The position numbers were made by a program, and so were the translations under genes. Positions 29,221-38,727 of a stretch of DNA of 64,000 bases are shown in pieces (position 1 is the stretch's first letter; every line of letters begins with the position of its first letter). The notes under the pieces are model-generated. The model was not told the origin of the DNA. It saw only the letters and a program-made list of their open reading frames with translations, and made no database searches. Origin of the DNA: an uncultured Opitutia bacterium. Lineage in GTDB: Bacteria > Verrucomicrobiota > Verrucomicrobiia > Opitutales > UBA953. The stretch spans positions 372,001 through 436,000 of the forward strand of contig CAIOAN010000008.1 in NCBI GenBank assembly GCA_903855995.1, given 5' to 3'.

Positions 29221-29937
29221 TTGCCCGCTGTTCCTGCCTCGCCGAAAATAGCGGCGATGCAGGAATGGACTCGAGGCGACCCAGCGAAGGCTCCGGCCCG
29301 TGCGCCTTTGGCGAGGGGTGGGAAGCTTGACGCGGCGCACTTGGTCGCCGCGTACCGCGCCGGCATCTTCCCCTGGTACTCCGCGGGTGAGCCAGTGAAA
29401 TGGTGGTGCCCCGATCCGCGCTTCGTCATGCGCCCTACGGATTTCCGCCTGACGGACAGCCTGCGCAAGGCGATGCGTAAAGCCGGCTGGTCCGTGACTT
29501 TCGACCGACAGTTCGAAACCGTCATGCGCCACTGTGCGGCCGCCCCGCGCCCAGGTCAGGACGGCACCTGGATTACTGAGGAAATGATCACGGCCTACTG
29601 CGAGCTCCACCGCCTAGGCATCGCGCATAGCGTCGAGGTCAGCTGGGAAGGAAAGCTTGTCGGCGGGCTTTACGGCGTCGCGCTCGGCCGTCTCTTCCAC
29701 GGTGAATCGATGTTCCACCACAAGGCCGACGCCTCCAAAGTGGGGTTCGCCACGCTCGTCGCCCGCCTGACCGCGTGCGAATACTTCCTCATCGACTGCC
29801 AGGTCCCCACGGCTCACCTCGCAAGCCTGGGTGCCTTTGCGATTGAGCGCGAAGAATTCCTCGAAGCGGTGAAGCGGTTCCGCGACCAACCGCCGGCGGG
29901 TGATGCTTTTGTTATTCCGACTTCGGACGCGACTTAA
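29221..29937 (+). CDS. aat: Leucyl/phenylalanyl-tRNA--protein transferase
   Basis: AYRAGIFPWYSAGEPVKWWCPDPRFV, TWITEEMITAYCELHRLGIAHSVE, YGVALGRLFHGESMF; alternative ATG start at 29257. Confidence 0.95.
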   Translation: MPAVPASPKIAAMQEWTRGDPAKAPARAPLARGGKLDAAHLVAAYRAGIFPWYSAGEPVKWWCPDPRFVMRPTDFRLTDSLRKAMRKAGWSVTFDRQFETVMRHCAAAPRPGQDGTWITEEMITAYCELHRLGIAHSVEVSWEGKLVGGLYGVALGRLFHGESMFHHKADASKVGFATLVARLTACEYFLIDCQVPTAHLASLGAFAIEREEFLEAVKRFRDQPPAGDAFVIPTSDAT

Positions 29938-30481
29938 GCAGCGCCCGGGCCTCGCGCTCATAGACACGCTCGACGATGACGCAGAGCTGCTGGAGCGAAC
30001 GACCGTCGGTGTAGACGGCGATGCCCGCCTTCATGTAAGCCTGCTCACGCTTCTTCATGAGTTCCCGGATCTTGGCCTCCGGATCATCCCCCTTAAGCAA
30101 CGGCCGACGCGAATTGCCGGCGGTACGACGCAGGATCGTGTCCACCGACGCGAATAGAGTAACGACGATACCCTTTGAGCGGACGAGTTCGCCCATCCCG
30201 GCAGGTACGACGAGCCCACCACCGCAGGCGATGACGCCGCCATACTCGGGCAACAAACCTGCAACTACCTGACGTTCAAGGGCACGGAAATGCTCCTCGC
30301 CGTGTTCGGCGAAGATATCAGCGATCGAGGCACCAGCGAGTTTCTCGACCAATTCATCCGTGTCGTAGAAACGACGCCGCCAGCGCTTCGCCAGTTGCCG
30401 ACCCAAGGCAGACTTCCCGGTACCCATGAATCCAGCGAGGATCAGGTTCGGGGAGTTGTCCTTGTTCGCGACTGGCGGCAT
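29912..30481 (-). CDS. aroK: Shikimate kinase
   Basis: LAGFMGTGKSALGRQLAKRW, FYDTDELVEKLAG, ACGGGLV, RRPLLKG; start reset to 30481. Confidence 0.93.
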   Translation of the reverse strand: MPPVANKDNSPNLILAGFMGTGKSALGRQLAKRWRRRFYDTDELVEKLAGASIADIFAEHGEEHFRALERQVVAGLLPEYGGVIACGGGLVVPAGMGELVRSKGIVVTLFASVDTILRRTAGNSRRPLLKGDDPEAKIRELMKKREQAYMKAGIAVYTDGRSLQQLCVIVERVYEREARALLKSRPKSE

Positions 30482-30535
30482 GCAAACATAGCAATCCCCT
30501 GCCCGCCTCTCGGCAAGCGACAAGCGTCAGGGGCA

Positions 30536-31423
30536 TTACTTAGCCGGAAGGGCTTCCAGCGCGGCTTTAGCCTTAGGCGCAAGGCGTTCGGAAAGCCCCT
30601 GCGAGGCTTCCGTCAGAACGGCGCGGTCAGCTTCGGCAAAGAGACGCGGCACGGCGGCCCAGGCGGCTTCGGTCAGTTCGTTCGCCGGACCCTTGAGCAA
30701 AGGCAGCATTGCCGCCTGGATAGCGAGTCGGCTCTTACCATGACCGTTGATGCGGGCAGAGACAATGCGGGCCCAGGCGGCCTTGGCCGCGAGCGACATG
30801 CCCGCCGGATCGACAAGCAAGAGTTTGGTGGCGAGGCCGCTCGGCAGACGGAGGATCTCATCTTCGACTTCCTGAATCTGCGATCGTTGCGTCAATTTCG
30901 CCATGCGCTCCCAAAGAATCGGGGCGGCGGCGGTGGGACTGATGCGACGCAGCAGACGATTGGCGCGCTGGGCGATGATGAAATCTTCATTTTTCGCGAG
31001 GGCGACGAGTGCATCGGTAGGCAGGGGGTATTCCTTCGGCGAACCGTGCAGGTCGAGCATGCGTTCCAATTCGGCGAGCTTGGTCTCAGGAGTGGTGCCT
31101 TCAGGCGCATCATAGTGCTGTGCCTGCTTCGGATTCAACGGCAGCAGGGGCTTGTAAGCGGGATCCAGGAGTAGGACCTGCCCCAAGGCCGCCTGGGCTT
31201 CGGGATTCTCGGAAGACTTAGCGGCGAGGCGGACCCGCTCGAACCAGACCTTGGCCTCGGGCGTTACCTTGGGAAAGCCTCGCGAGTAATCAAAAATCGC
31301 CTGCTGAGCGGCGAGACGCTTCTCAGCGATGGCGAGATCGGCGAAGGTCGCGTCGGACGGAGCCTCGGCAGCCGAACCGACGAGGCAGGCGAAACAGGCG
31401 AGGAAGAGCGGAAGATGCTTCAT
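30536..31423 (-). CDS. Secreted hypothetical protein, helical-repeat-like (295 aa)
   Basis: Signal peptide MKHLPLFLACFACLVGSAAEA; Ala/Leu-rich helical body. Confidence 0.65.
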   Translation of the reverse strand: MKHLPLFLACFACLVGSAAEAPSDATFADLAIAEKRLAAQQAIFDYSRGFPKVTPEAKVWFERVRLAAKSSENPEAQAALGQVLLLDPAYKPLLPLNPKQAQHYDAPEGTTPETKLAELERMLDLHGSPKEYPLPTDALVALAKNEDFIIAQRANRLLRRISPTAAAPILWERMAKLTQRSQIQEVEDEILRLPSGLATKLLLVDPAGMSLAAKAAWARIVSARINGHGKSRLAIQAAMLPLLKGPANELTEAAWAAVPRLFAEADRAVLTEASQGLSERLAPKAKAALEALPAK

Positions 31424-31444
31424 AATCGTGTTAATTTCGTGCGC

Positions 31445-32731
31445 TCAGATGGACCAGTTACCGCGCATGGCCGGCGAGTGGAGATGATTGGCCTGGTCGT
31501 CATCGATGAAGCCGCTGGCGTCGGACTTAAAGTTCAGCTTACGACCGAGGCGTACGCTGAGGGCGGCGAGGTTGACGAGGGTGGAACTGCGGAAGGCCTC
31601 ATTGACGCCGTAGCCGAACGGACGCTTCTCGCGCGCGCACGCGTCGAAATCATCTTCCTGATATTCAGGAAGCGGGAACTCGGCGGCCTTCACGAGAAGC
31701 TCGGGACGGCTGCAACGCATGCCAGCGAAGAGCTTGCCATTCGGCCCTTCAAGGAAGGGGTTGTTCGGGTTCTTATCGGCGAGTTCGGACTCCAGAATAA
31801 TCCGGGTGCCGTCCTTATAGGTCATCGTGACGGTCTTCCAGACGCCGCAGGCCATGGCATCCTGAGCGGGCGCATCGCATTCGACGGTGACGGGAGATTC
31901 GTTATCCTTGCCGAGGAAGTACTGCACCGGATCAAGAAAGTGCTGACCCATGTCGCCGAGGCCGCCTTGGTCGAAGTTCCAATAACCCCGAAAAGAACCA
32001 TGGGCACGATGCGGGTGGTACGGGATCAACTGTGAAGGACCGCAGTACAGGTCCCAATTGAGATGCGCAGGTACCGGCTCGGGCGTGAGATTAGGCTTAC
32101 CCGTCCAGAGATTCACCTTCCAGGCGATACCTCCAACGGGGGCGAGGCGAACGGTGAGCGGACCGCCGAGGACGCCACTGGCGATGACGCGCTTAATCTC
32201 GCGGGCCGGGCCGACGCCGTAATAGTTCGTGCGATTGAGGCGGAACCAAGTGTTTACACGAAAAGGTACGCCGGTCTGCTGCACCACACGACTCAAGGCA
32301 ATGCCTTCGCCGATCGTGCGCGTCATGGGCTTCTCGCACCAGACGGCCTTGCCACGGCGGGCGGCCATGGCCGCGATGACGCCATGCCAGTGAGGCGGTG
32401 TGCACACGTGGACCACGTCGGCATCCGGCATGGCGATGACCTCACGGAAGTCTTCAGCCGTGATAGGGCTACCCCCACCGGCCTTCTGAATGCGATCAAA
32501 CTTACGTTGCAGATGCTGCTTATCGACGTCGCAGATGCCGATGATGCGATTCTTGCCGGTCATGCGGGGCTCCGAGTGCATCGCGGAGATGCCGCCGCAA
32601 CCGACGATGACGTGGTTCAACGTCTCGCTAGGCGGAATAAAACCGCGACCGAGGACATGACGCGGGATGATCGTGAAGCCAAGCGCGGCAACAGCAGCCT
32701 TACGGAGAAAGGAACGACGGGGTAATCGCAT
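31445..32731 (-). CDS. Gfo/Idh/MocA-family oxidoreductase with Tat-like signal
   Basis: MRLPRRSFLRKAAVAALGF Tat-like signal; DVVHVCTPPHWHGVIAAMAARRGKAVWCEKPMTRTIGE. Confidence 0.93.
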   Translation of the reverse strand: MRLPRRSFLRKAAVAALGFTIIPRHVLGRGFIPPSETLNHVIVGCGGISAMHSEPRMTGKNRIIGICDVDKQHLQRKFDRIQKAGGGSPITAEDFREVIAMPDADVVHVCTPPHWHGVIAAMAARRGKAVWCEKPMTRTIGEGIALSRVVQQTGVPFRVNTWFRLNRTNYYGVGPAREIKRVIASGVLGGPLTVRLAPVGGIAWKVNLWTGKPNLTPEPVPAHLNWDLYCGPSQLIPYHPHRAHGSFRGYWNFDQGGLGDMGQHFLDPVQYFLGKDNESPVTVECDAPAQDAMACGVWKTVTMTYKDGTRIILESELADKNPNNPFLEGPNGKLFAGMRCSRPELLVKAAEFPLPEYQEDDFDACAREKRPFGYGVNEAFRSSTLVNLAALSVRLGRKLNFKSDASGFIDDDQANHLHSPAMRGNWSI

Positions 32732-32871
32732 GGGACAGGGGTATGAAGGAGGCTGACCTCGTTCAACGCTGATAGTTCCGTCAGCCCACAATCATAAGTC
32801 TATATGAAGCCATTCCTCCGTAAACGCTCCGGTTCTTTTGCCTTCTGCCTGATCTCTCGCACGGTGAAATT

Positions 32872-34116
32872 ATGCCTGCCAGCAGCACGTCCACCGCCCT
32901 CCGCGCTTCGTCAGAAGTTTCGACACCGCTCGATGCCGCCATCCGTCAGACGACGGGGATACCTTTCTACGACCAAACTCCTTGGGCAGAGGCATTACGC
33001 AATTCAAGCCAAAGCCTAGACACCCTCCCCCGCATCTCTAAATCGCAGCTCCGGGCGTTCTCACCAGAGGGTTTTCTGCGCGACGGCCTCACCGTAAAAT
33101 CGCTCCTCGCCGAAGGCATCATCGAAGAAGAGAACACCTCGGGCACCTCGGGCGCCAGTGTTCGGGTGATTTTTGGCAGAACGTGGTGGGCCGAACAGGA
33201 ACTCCGCGCCCTCCGCGGCAACCGCTTCATTGCCACCCTCCTCAACGAGTTGCCCGACGCCCGGCGCGCCGTCTTCACCACACCGGGCTGCAGCGGCGTC
33301 AGCTGTTTCAATCGGTGGCTCAATCTGGACCAAAGGCGCTTCGGCCAGAGCCTGTTCGTCAATCAGGCGCGCATCCCATTCACCTTAGGCGAAGAAAAAC
33401 TCTCCGCTATGGCCCGCGAGGCCGCCGACTGGCAGCCGGTCTTTCTCGATGTCGATCCGGTCCATGGCGCGTGGTTCGCCCTGCACTGCGAGCGAAACGG
33501 CATCCGCCTTCCTTCCTTAAGATTCATCCTTACGAGCTATGAATATACCAGCATCGTGCATCGGCGCATCATGGAGCGCGTCTTTGGCATCCCGGTGATC
33601 AACCTCTACGGCTCCAGCGAGACCGGCCATCTGCTCGTCGAGGAAAAGGATGTCATGCATCCCATTGAGGAAACCGCGCTGCTCGAAGTCGTGGAAACCG
33701 ACAGCAGCGGCATCGGCCAGCTCCTGGTGACCACCCTCACCAATCCCTACCTGCCGTTGCTCCGATATGAAATCGGAGACTACGCCGAGAAGACCAGCGA
33801 AGGATATCTCGTGCACGGCCGCCAACGGGATGCGCTACGCCGAGCAGATGGCTCCATCGCGACAACTCGCCAAGTCGATCAACTCTTCGCCTCCACCGAC
33901 GGCATCGCCCACTACCAGCTCCGACAGAAGTTCGACGGCACTTGTACCCTCCTCATCCTTCCGGAGCGGCCTGGAGCCGAACTGACGAAGCAGCGCGCAG
34001 CCTTAAGCACCACCCTGAGCCAGCTCCTCGGCCAACCCGTTGACGTCCAGATAGTCGACCTGATTCCCCCCGAAGATTCGGGCAAATTCAGGCTGACTGT
34101 CCGCGACTTGGCCTAA
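32872..34116 (+). CDS. PaaK/CapK-like AMP-forming ligase (ANL superfamily)
   Basis: ENTSGTSGASVRVIF, INLYGSSETG, LRYEIGDYAEKTSEGYLVHGRQRDALRRADG. Confidence 0.75.
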   Translation: MPASSTSTALRASSEVSTPLDAAIRQTTGIPFYDQTPWAEALRNSSQSLDTLPRISKSQLRAFSPEGFLRDGLTVKSLLAEGIIEEENTSGTSGASVRVIFGRTWWAEQELRALRGNRFIATLLNELPDARRAVFTTPGCSGVSCFNRWLNLDQRRFGQSLFVNQARIPFTLGEEKLSAMAREAADWQPVFLDVDPVHGAWFALHCERNGIRLPSLRFILTSYEYTSIVHRRIMERVFGIPVINLYGSSETGHLLVEEKDVMHPIEETALLEVVETDSSGIGQLLVTTLTNPYLPLLRYEIGDYAEKTSEGYLVHGRQRDALRRADGSIATTRQVDQLFASTDGIAHYQLRQKFDGTCTLLILPERPGAELTKQRAALSTTLSQLLGQPVDVQIVDLIPPEDSGKFRLTVRDLA

Positions 34117-34152
34117 TCGCCTAAAAGGGGCTTTCGGGCTGGAAAAACCCCT

Positions 34153-34176
34153 GCCCACCCGCCAAGGTGGGCTTTT
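34153..34176 (+). terminator. Terminator-like hairpin downstream of the PaaK-like gene, just upstream of ilvE
   Basis: gcccacc-cgccaa-ggtgggc followed by TTTT. Confidence 0.5.
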
Positions 34177-34183
34177 CACCACC

Positions 34184-35053
34184 ATGGACGTCTACATCGA
34201 CGGTAAGTTCTACCCCAAAGCCGAAGCCAAAATCTCCGTCTTCGATCACGGTTTTCTCTATGGTGACGGGATCTTCGAGGGCATCCGCCTCTACAAGGGC
34301 TGCGTCTTCCGCCTCGACGAGCACCTCGAGCGCCTCGAGATGTCCGCGAAGGCCCTCTGCCTAGAAATGCCTTGGTCCCGCAAGGAAATCGCCGAGATCG
34401 TCTGCGAATCCTGCCGCCGCAACAACCTGACCGATGGCTACATCCGCCTCGTCGTCTCGCGCGGCTTCGGCGATCTGGGCCTTTCACCCAAGAACTGCCC
34501 GACCCCTTCGATCGTCTGCATCGCCGACACCATCAAGCTCTACCCGGAAGAACTCTACACCTCGGGCATGAAGATTATCACCGCACCGACCCGCCGCATC
34601 AGCCCAGCCGCGCTACCTCCGATGATCAAGTCGCTTAACTACCTTAACAACATCATGGCGAAGATGGAAGCCCAGCAGCACGGCTTCCACGAGTGCCTGA
34701 TGCTTAACGAGCAGGGCTACGTCTCGGAGTGCACCGGCGACAACGTCTTCCTTATCCACAAGGGCCGCCTGATCACCCCCGCCTCCCACGCCGGCGCCCT
34801 CGTGGGCATCACCCGCCAGGTCGCCCTGGAGATCGCCGCCGCCCTCAAAATCCCGACCGTCGAGACGAACATCACGCGCTACGACGTCTGGAACGCCGAC
34901 GAATGCTTCCTCACCGGCACCGCCGCCGAGGTTATCCCTGTCATCGAAGTGGACGCCCGTAAGATTGGCACCGGCAAGCCCGGCCCAATCACCGCCAGCA
35001 TCCTCGCCGAATTCCGCAAGAAGGCCTCCCTCGAAGGGCAGATGATTCGCTGA
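34184..35053 (+). CDS. ilvE: Branched-chain amino acid aminotransferase
   Basis: DGKFYPKAEAKISVFDHGFLYGDGIFEGIRLYKG, KSLNYLNNIMAKMEA, GYVSECTGDNVFLI. Confidence 0.94.
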   Translation: MDVYIDGKFYPKAEAKISVFDHGFLYGDGIFEGIRLYKGCVFRLDEHLERLEMSAKALCLEMPWSRKEIAEIVCESCRRNNLTDGYIRLVVSRGFGDLGLSPKNCPTPSIVCIADTIKLYPEELYTSGMKIITAPTRRISPAALPPMIKSLNYLNNIMAKMEAQQHGFHECLMLNEQGYVSECTGDNVFLIHKGRLITPASHAGALVGITRQVALEIAAALKIPTVETNITRYDVWNADECFLTGTAAEVIPVIEVDARKIGTGKPGPITASILAEFRKKASLEGQMIR

Positions 35054-35088
35054 GCATCGCGTGCGCCCAGCGCGCGCAGCCTTGAAGC

Positions 35089-36918
35089 ATGTCCGCCGCC
35101 TCCGACCCAAGCCCTGCCGACGGCCGTGATGCCACCCTGCGCCGACTGCTGAGCATCGCGTGGTCCTACCGCAGCGACTGCCTCCAATTACTCGGACTCC
35201 AGCTCGCCGTGGTCATCCTGACCGTAGCGGTCATCGCCCTGGCTGGGGTGGGCATCGATTTCATTCGTCACTGCGCCGATCGCACCATCGCTGCGCCCGC
35301 CCTTCCATTCTTCGTCCCGAGCGGTTCCACCGACAAGGCGGTCATTGTCTGGCTCGCGCTGGGTATCCTCGCCGCAGCCCTTCTGCGTGCTGCGATCTCC
35401 TTCGTCTTCGGACTCGTCTCGGTGCGCTTCCTCCACGGACGCATCGTGGTCAACCTGCGCGCCCAGGTGTTCGCTAAACTCCAGCAGCTGAGTTTCCGCT
35501 TCTTTGACTCCAACGCCAGCGGCTCGATCATCAACCGCGTCACTTCTGACGCCCATGCGGTGCGCATCTTCATCGAAGGGGTGCTGCTCCAGCTGGCGAT
35601 TATCACGATCACCCTACTCGCCTGTTCGGCCTACATGTTCCGAACAGACTGGCGCCTCACCCTCGCCTGCCTCTCGGTGCTGCCCTTTCAAATCTGGTTC
35701 GCGATTCGGTTCTCGCGCAAAGTCCGCCCCGCCTACGAAGAGAACCGCGACCTGATGGACCGCATGGTCTTGGGCTTCTCCGAGAACGTTCAGGGGATTC
35801 AGGTCGTCAAGGGTTTCGCCCTTGAGCCCAGGGTCATGGGACGCTTTGCCCGCTGGAGTGAAGACATCCGCGTCCAGAAACGAAAAGTCTTCGGTGAAAT
35901 CGCCCTCTTCTGGCCGGTGATCGACGGCTGCAACCGACTCTCCATGGCGATCCTGATCGGCTATGGAGGGTGGATGGTCGCCCGAGGCGAAATCACCTTG
36001 GGGACAGGCCTAGTGGCCTTCGCCGGCCTGCTTCAGCAGTTCTCCGCCCAAGTCACGACCCTGGCCGCCGTCGTGGATAACGCCCAGGTTTCGCTCGCGG
36101 GGGCGAAACGCATTTTTGAGATCCTCGACACCGACCCTGGAGTAGCGTCGGCCCCTTTGGCCAGCTCCCCGGGCCGATTCCTCGGACGCGTCGCGTTCGA
36201 AGGTGTGAGTTTCGAATACCAGGAGAAAGCCACGGTCTTACGCGAACTAAGCTTCATCGCGGAACCAGGCCGGCGCATCGCTATCGCCGGCGCCACGGGT
36301 TCGGGAAAATCTGCCCTGCTTTCGCTCATCCCCCGTTTCTACGATCCCAAGCAAGGGCGCGTGACGCTCGACGGACACGATGTGCGTCTGCTGCCGCTGC
36401 AGGAGCTCCGCCGGCAAGTCGGCATGGTCTTCCAGGAAAACTTTCTCTTCTCCAATACGATCGCAGCCAACATCTCGTTCGGCCATCCTGATGCCAGTCA
36501 GGAACGCATCGAACGCGCTGCTCGGATCGCCGGCGCTCATGACTTCATCATGGCCCTGCCCGAGGGCTATGAGACGTTCCTGGGCGAGGGAGGCGTCAAC
36601 CTCTCCGGCGGCCAGCGCCAACGCATCGCCATCGCCCGCGCCCTTCTCCTCGAACCCACGGTCTTACTGCTGGATGATCCGACCTCTGCCATCGACCCGG
36701 AGACCGAGAAAGAAATCATGGACGCGATGGAGTCCGCCATGGTCGGCCGCACCACGTTCATCGTCGCCCATCGCCTCAGCACCTTGCGCCGAGCCGACCT
36801 GATTCTCGTACTAGACCATGGCAAACTAGTCCAACGCGGCACCCACGCCGAACTCATGACTCAGGATGGCCACTACCGCCGCGCGATCATGATCCAATCC
36901 GAGAGCGAAGCCGCATGA
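35089..36918 (+). CDS. ABC exporter half-transporter (TMD-NBD), subunit A with degenerate Walker B
   Basis: Walker A GATGSGKSALL, signature NLSGGQRQRIAIARAL, Walker B VLLLDDPTSAID (Glu replaced by Asp). Confidence 0.93.
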   Translation: MSAASDPSPADGRDATLRRLLSIAWSYRSDCLQLLGLQLAVVILTVAVIALAGVGIDFIRHCADRTIAAPALPFFVPSGSTDKAVIVWLALGILAAALLRAAISFVFGLVSVRFLHGRIVVNLRAQVFAKLQQLSFRFFDSNASGSIINRVTSDAHAVRIFIEGVLLQLAIITITLLACSAYMFRTDWRLTLACLSVLPFQIWFAIRFSRKVRPAYEENRDLMDRMVLGFSENVQGIQVVKGFALEPRVMGRFARWSEDIRVQKRKVFGEIALFWPVIDGCNRLSMAILIGYGGWMVARGEITLGTGLVAFAGLLQQFSAQVTTLAAVVDNAQVSLAGAKRIFEILDTDPGVASAPLASSPGRFLGRVAFEGVSFEYQEKATVLRELSFIAEPGRRIAIAGATGSGKSALLSLIPRFYDPKQGRVTLDGHDVRLLPLQELRRQVGMVFQENFLFSNTIAANISFGHPDASQERIERAARIAGAHDFIMALPEGYETFLGEGGVNLSGGQRQRIAIARALLLEPTVLLLDDPTSAIDPETEKEIMDAMESAMVGRTTFIVAHRLSTLRRADLILVLDHGKLVQRGTHAELMTQDGHYRRAIMIQSESEAA

Positions 36919-38723
36919 GCAAAGAGCGCCTTGAAATTGCGGTCCGCCGTATTCGACCCGACGAAGAGGAACCTGACCGGCTCCCCCTGCGCTGGTCCAC
37001 CATCACCCGACTGCTCGCCTTCACCCGGCCTCATGGCCAGCAGCGCAACACCCTGCTGTGCCTTTGCGTCTTCCGGGCGATGGCGCTCCCCACGCTGGCC
37101 TGGATTGTCGGCCACATCATCAAAGGGCCGGTCACCTCCGGCGACGGCGGCGAAATCGCCCGCTGGATTGTCATCTTCACGGCGTTTTTCCTGATCGCTG
37201 ACGTCGCCCTCTACTGGCGCATCCGTCTCGCCCACCAGATCGGCGAAGCCGTATTGCGCGACCTGCGCGACAAGCTCATGGCGCACCTGCTGACGCAGCC
37301 GCTTTCGTTCTTCCACGCCCGCCGCCACGGCAGCCTGATCAGCCGTATGATCTCGGACATCGAAGCGATGCGGAACGGGATACAGAATAACTTCTTCATC
37401 ACTTTCGTCTCCCTCGGGCAAATGAGCTGCGCCGCGGGTCTCATGCTCTGGGCCAATCCTCGGCTTTTCCTCGTCCTCCTCGCGATTGTTCCCTGCCTCT
37501 TACTTGTTCACGGATATTTCCGTGGGAAAATCCTACACGCGTCGCGCGTCCAACAAGAAACCTTCTCCCGGGTGACCTCGGCGTTGGCCGAGACCGTGCA
37601 AGGCATCCGCGTGACCCAGGGGTTCGCCCGCGAAGACACCAACGCCGGCATCTTCACCCGGCTGGTGCGCAGCCTCGCCGGCAACGTGGTCAAGACCGCC
37701 AGCCTGACGGCTCTCTACCTCCCCCTTCTCGAACTCAACGCCCAAGGATTCATGGCCGCGCTAATTGGCGTCGGCGGCTGGGCTGCCCTTTCGGGCACAG
37801 GCACAGGTCTGGGCGACCTCGTCACTTTCTTCTTCCTTGCCGACCTGTTCTTCTCGCCAATCACGATCATCGGCACCCAGCTTTCTGAAGCGACGCTCGC
37901 GATGGCCGGAGCCGAAAGGTACTTCCGTCTCTTGGACACCGCCCCGGCCTGGGCCGACCGACCAAACGCTCAAGAATGTCCGCCGCTCCGCGGGGCGGTC
38001 GAGTTCCGCGACGTAACCTTCGCCTACATCGAGAATCGTCCTGTCCTGCATGGTATTTCTTTCTCCGCTGCAGCCGGCAAGGTGATTGCCTTGGTCGGGC
38101 ATACCGGCTCCGGAAAATCCACCATCGTTGGATTACTCGCCAAGTTCCAACTGCCTCAAAGCGGCCAAGTACTGGTCGACGGCCATGACCTGATGGACCT
38201 GCGTCAGGAGACCCTGCGGCGCCAAATGGGCTTCGTCTTCCAGCAGAACTTCCTTTTCGCGGGCACCATCGCCGAGAACGTCAAGGCCGCCCAGCCCGAC
38301 GCCAGCGATGAAGAAGTCCGGCAGGCCTTCCGCGACCTCGATTGCCTCGACCTCATCGAAGATCTGCCGGGCGGCATCCACGCCGCCTGCTCTGAAAAAG
38401 GCCGCGGACTCTCGCTCGGCCAGCAACAGCTCGTCGCCTTCGCCCGCGCCCTGATGGCCAATCCCCGCATCCTCGTGCTTGATGAAGCCACGAGCGCCGT
38501 CGACACGCTCACCGAGGCCCGCCTGCAAATCGCACTGAATCGCCTAATGAAAGGTCGCACTTGTTTTGTCGTCGCCCACCGCCTGAGCACCATTCGCCGG
38601 GCGGACTGTGTTCTGGTGATGAACGAAGGCCGTATCGTCGAACGCGGGACGCACGAAGAGCTGATCGCCCTGCAGGGCACCTATGCCGACCTGCATCGCG
38701 ATTTCCTTAGCTCGACGACCTGA
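36915..38723 (+). CDS. ABC exporter half-transporter (TMD-NBD), subunit B with degenerate signature
   Basis: Walker A GHTGSGKSTIV, signature GLSLGQQQLVAFARAL, Walker B ILVLDEATSAVD; 4-nt overlap with subunit A. Confidence 0.93.
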   Translation: MSKERLEIAVRRIRPDEEEPDRLPLRWSTITRLLAFTRPHGQQRNTLLCLCVFRAMALPTLAWIVGHIIKGPVTSGDGGEIARWIVIFTAFFLIADVALYWRIRLAHQIGEAVLRDLRDKLMAHLLTQPLSFFHARRHGSLISRMISDIEAMRNGIQNNFFITFVSLGQMSCAAGLMLWANPRLFLVLLAIVPCLLLVHGYFRGKILHASRVQQETFSRVTSALAETVQGIRVTQGFAREDTNAGIFTRLVRSLAGNVVKTASLTALYLPLLELNAQGFMAALIGVGGWAALSGTGTGLGDLVTFFFLADLFFSPITIIGTQLSEATLAMAGAERYFRLLDTAPAWADRPNAQECPPLRGAVEFRDVTFAYIENRPVLHGISFSAAAGKVIALVGHTGSGKSTIVGLLAKFQLPQSGQVLVDGHDLMDLRQETLRRQMGFVFQQNFLFAGTIAENVKAAQPDASDEEVRQAFRDLDCLDLIEDLPGGIHAACSEKGRGLSLGQQQLVAFARALMANPRILVLDEATSAVDTLTEARLQIALNRLMKGRTCFVVAHRLSTIRRADCVLVMNEGRIVERGTHEELIALQGTYADLHRDFLSSTT

Positions 38724-38727
38724 GGAC

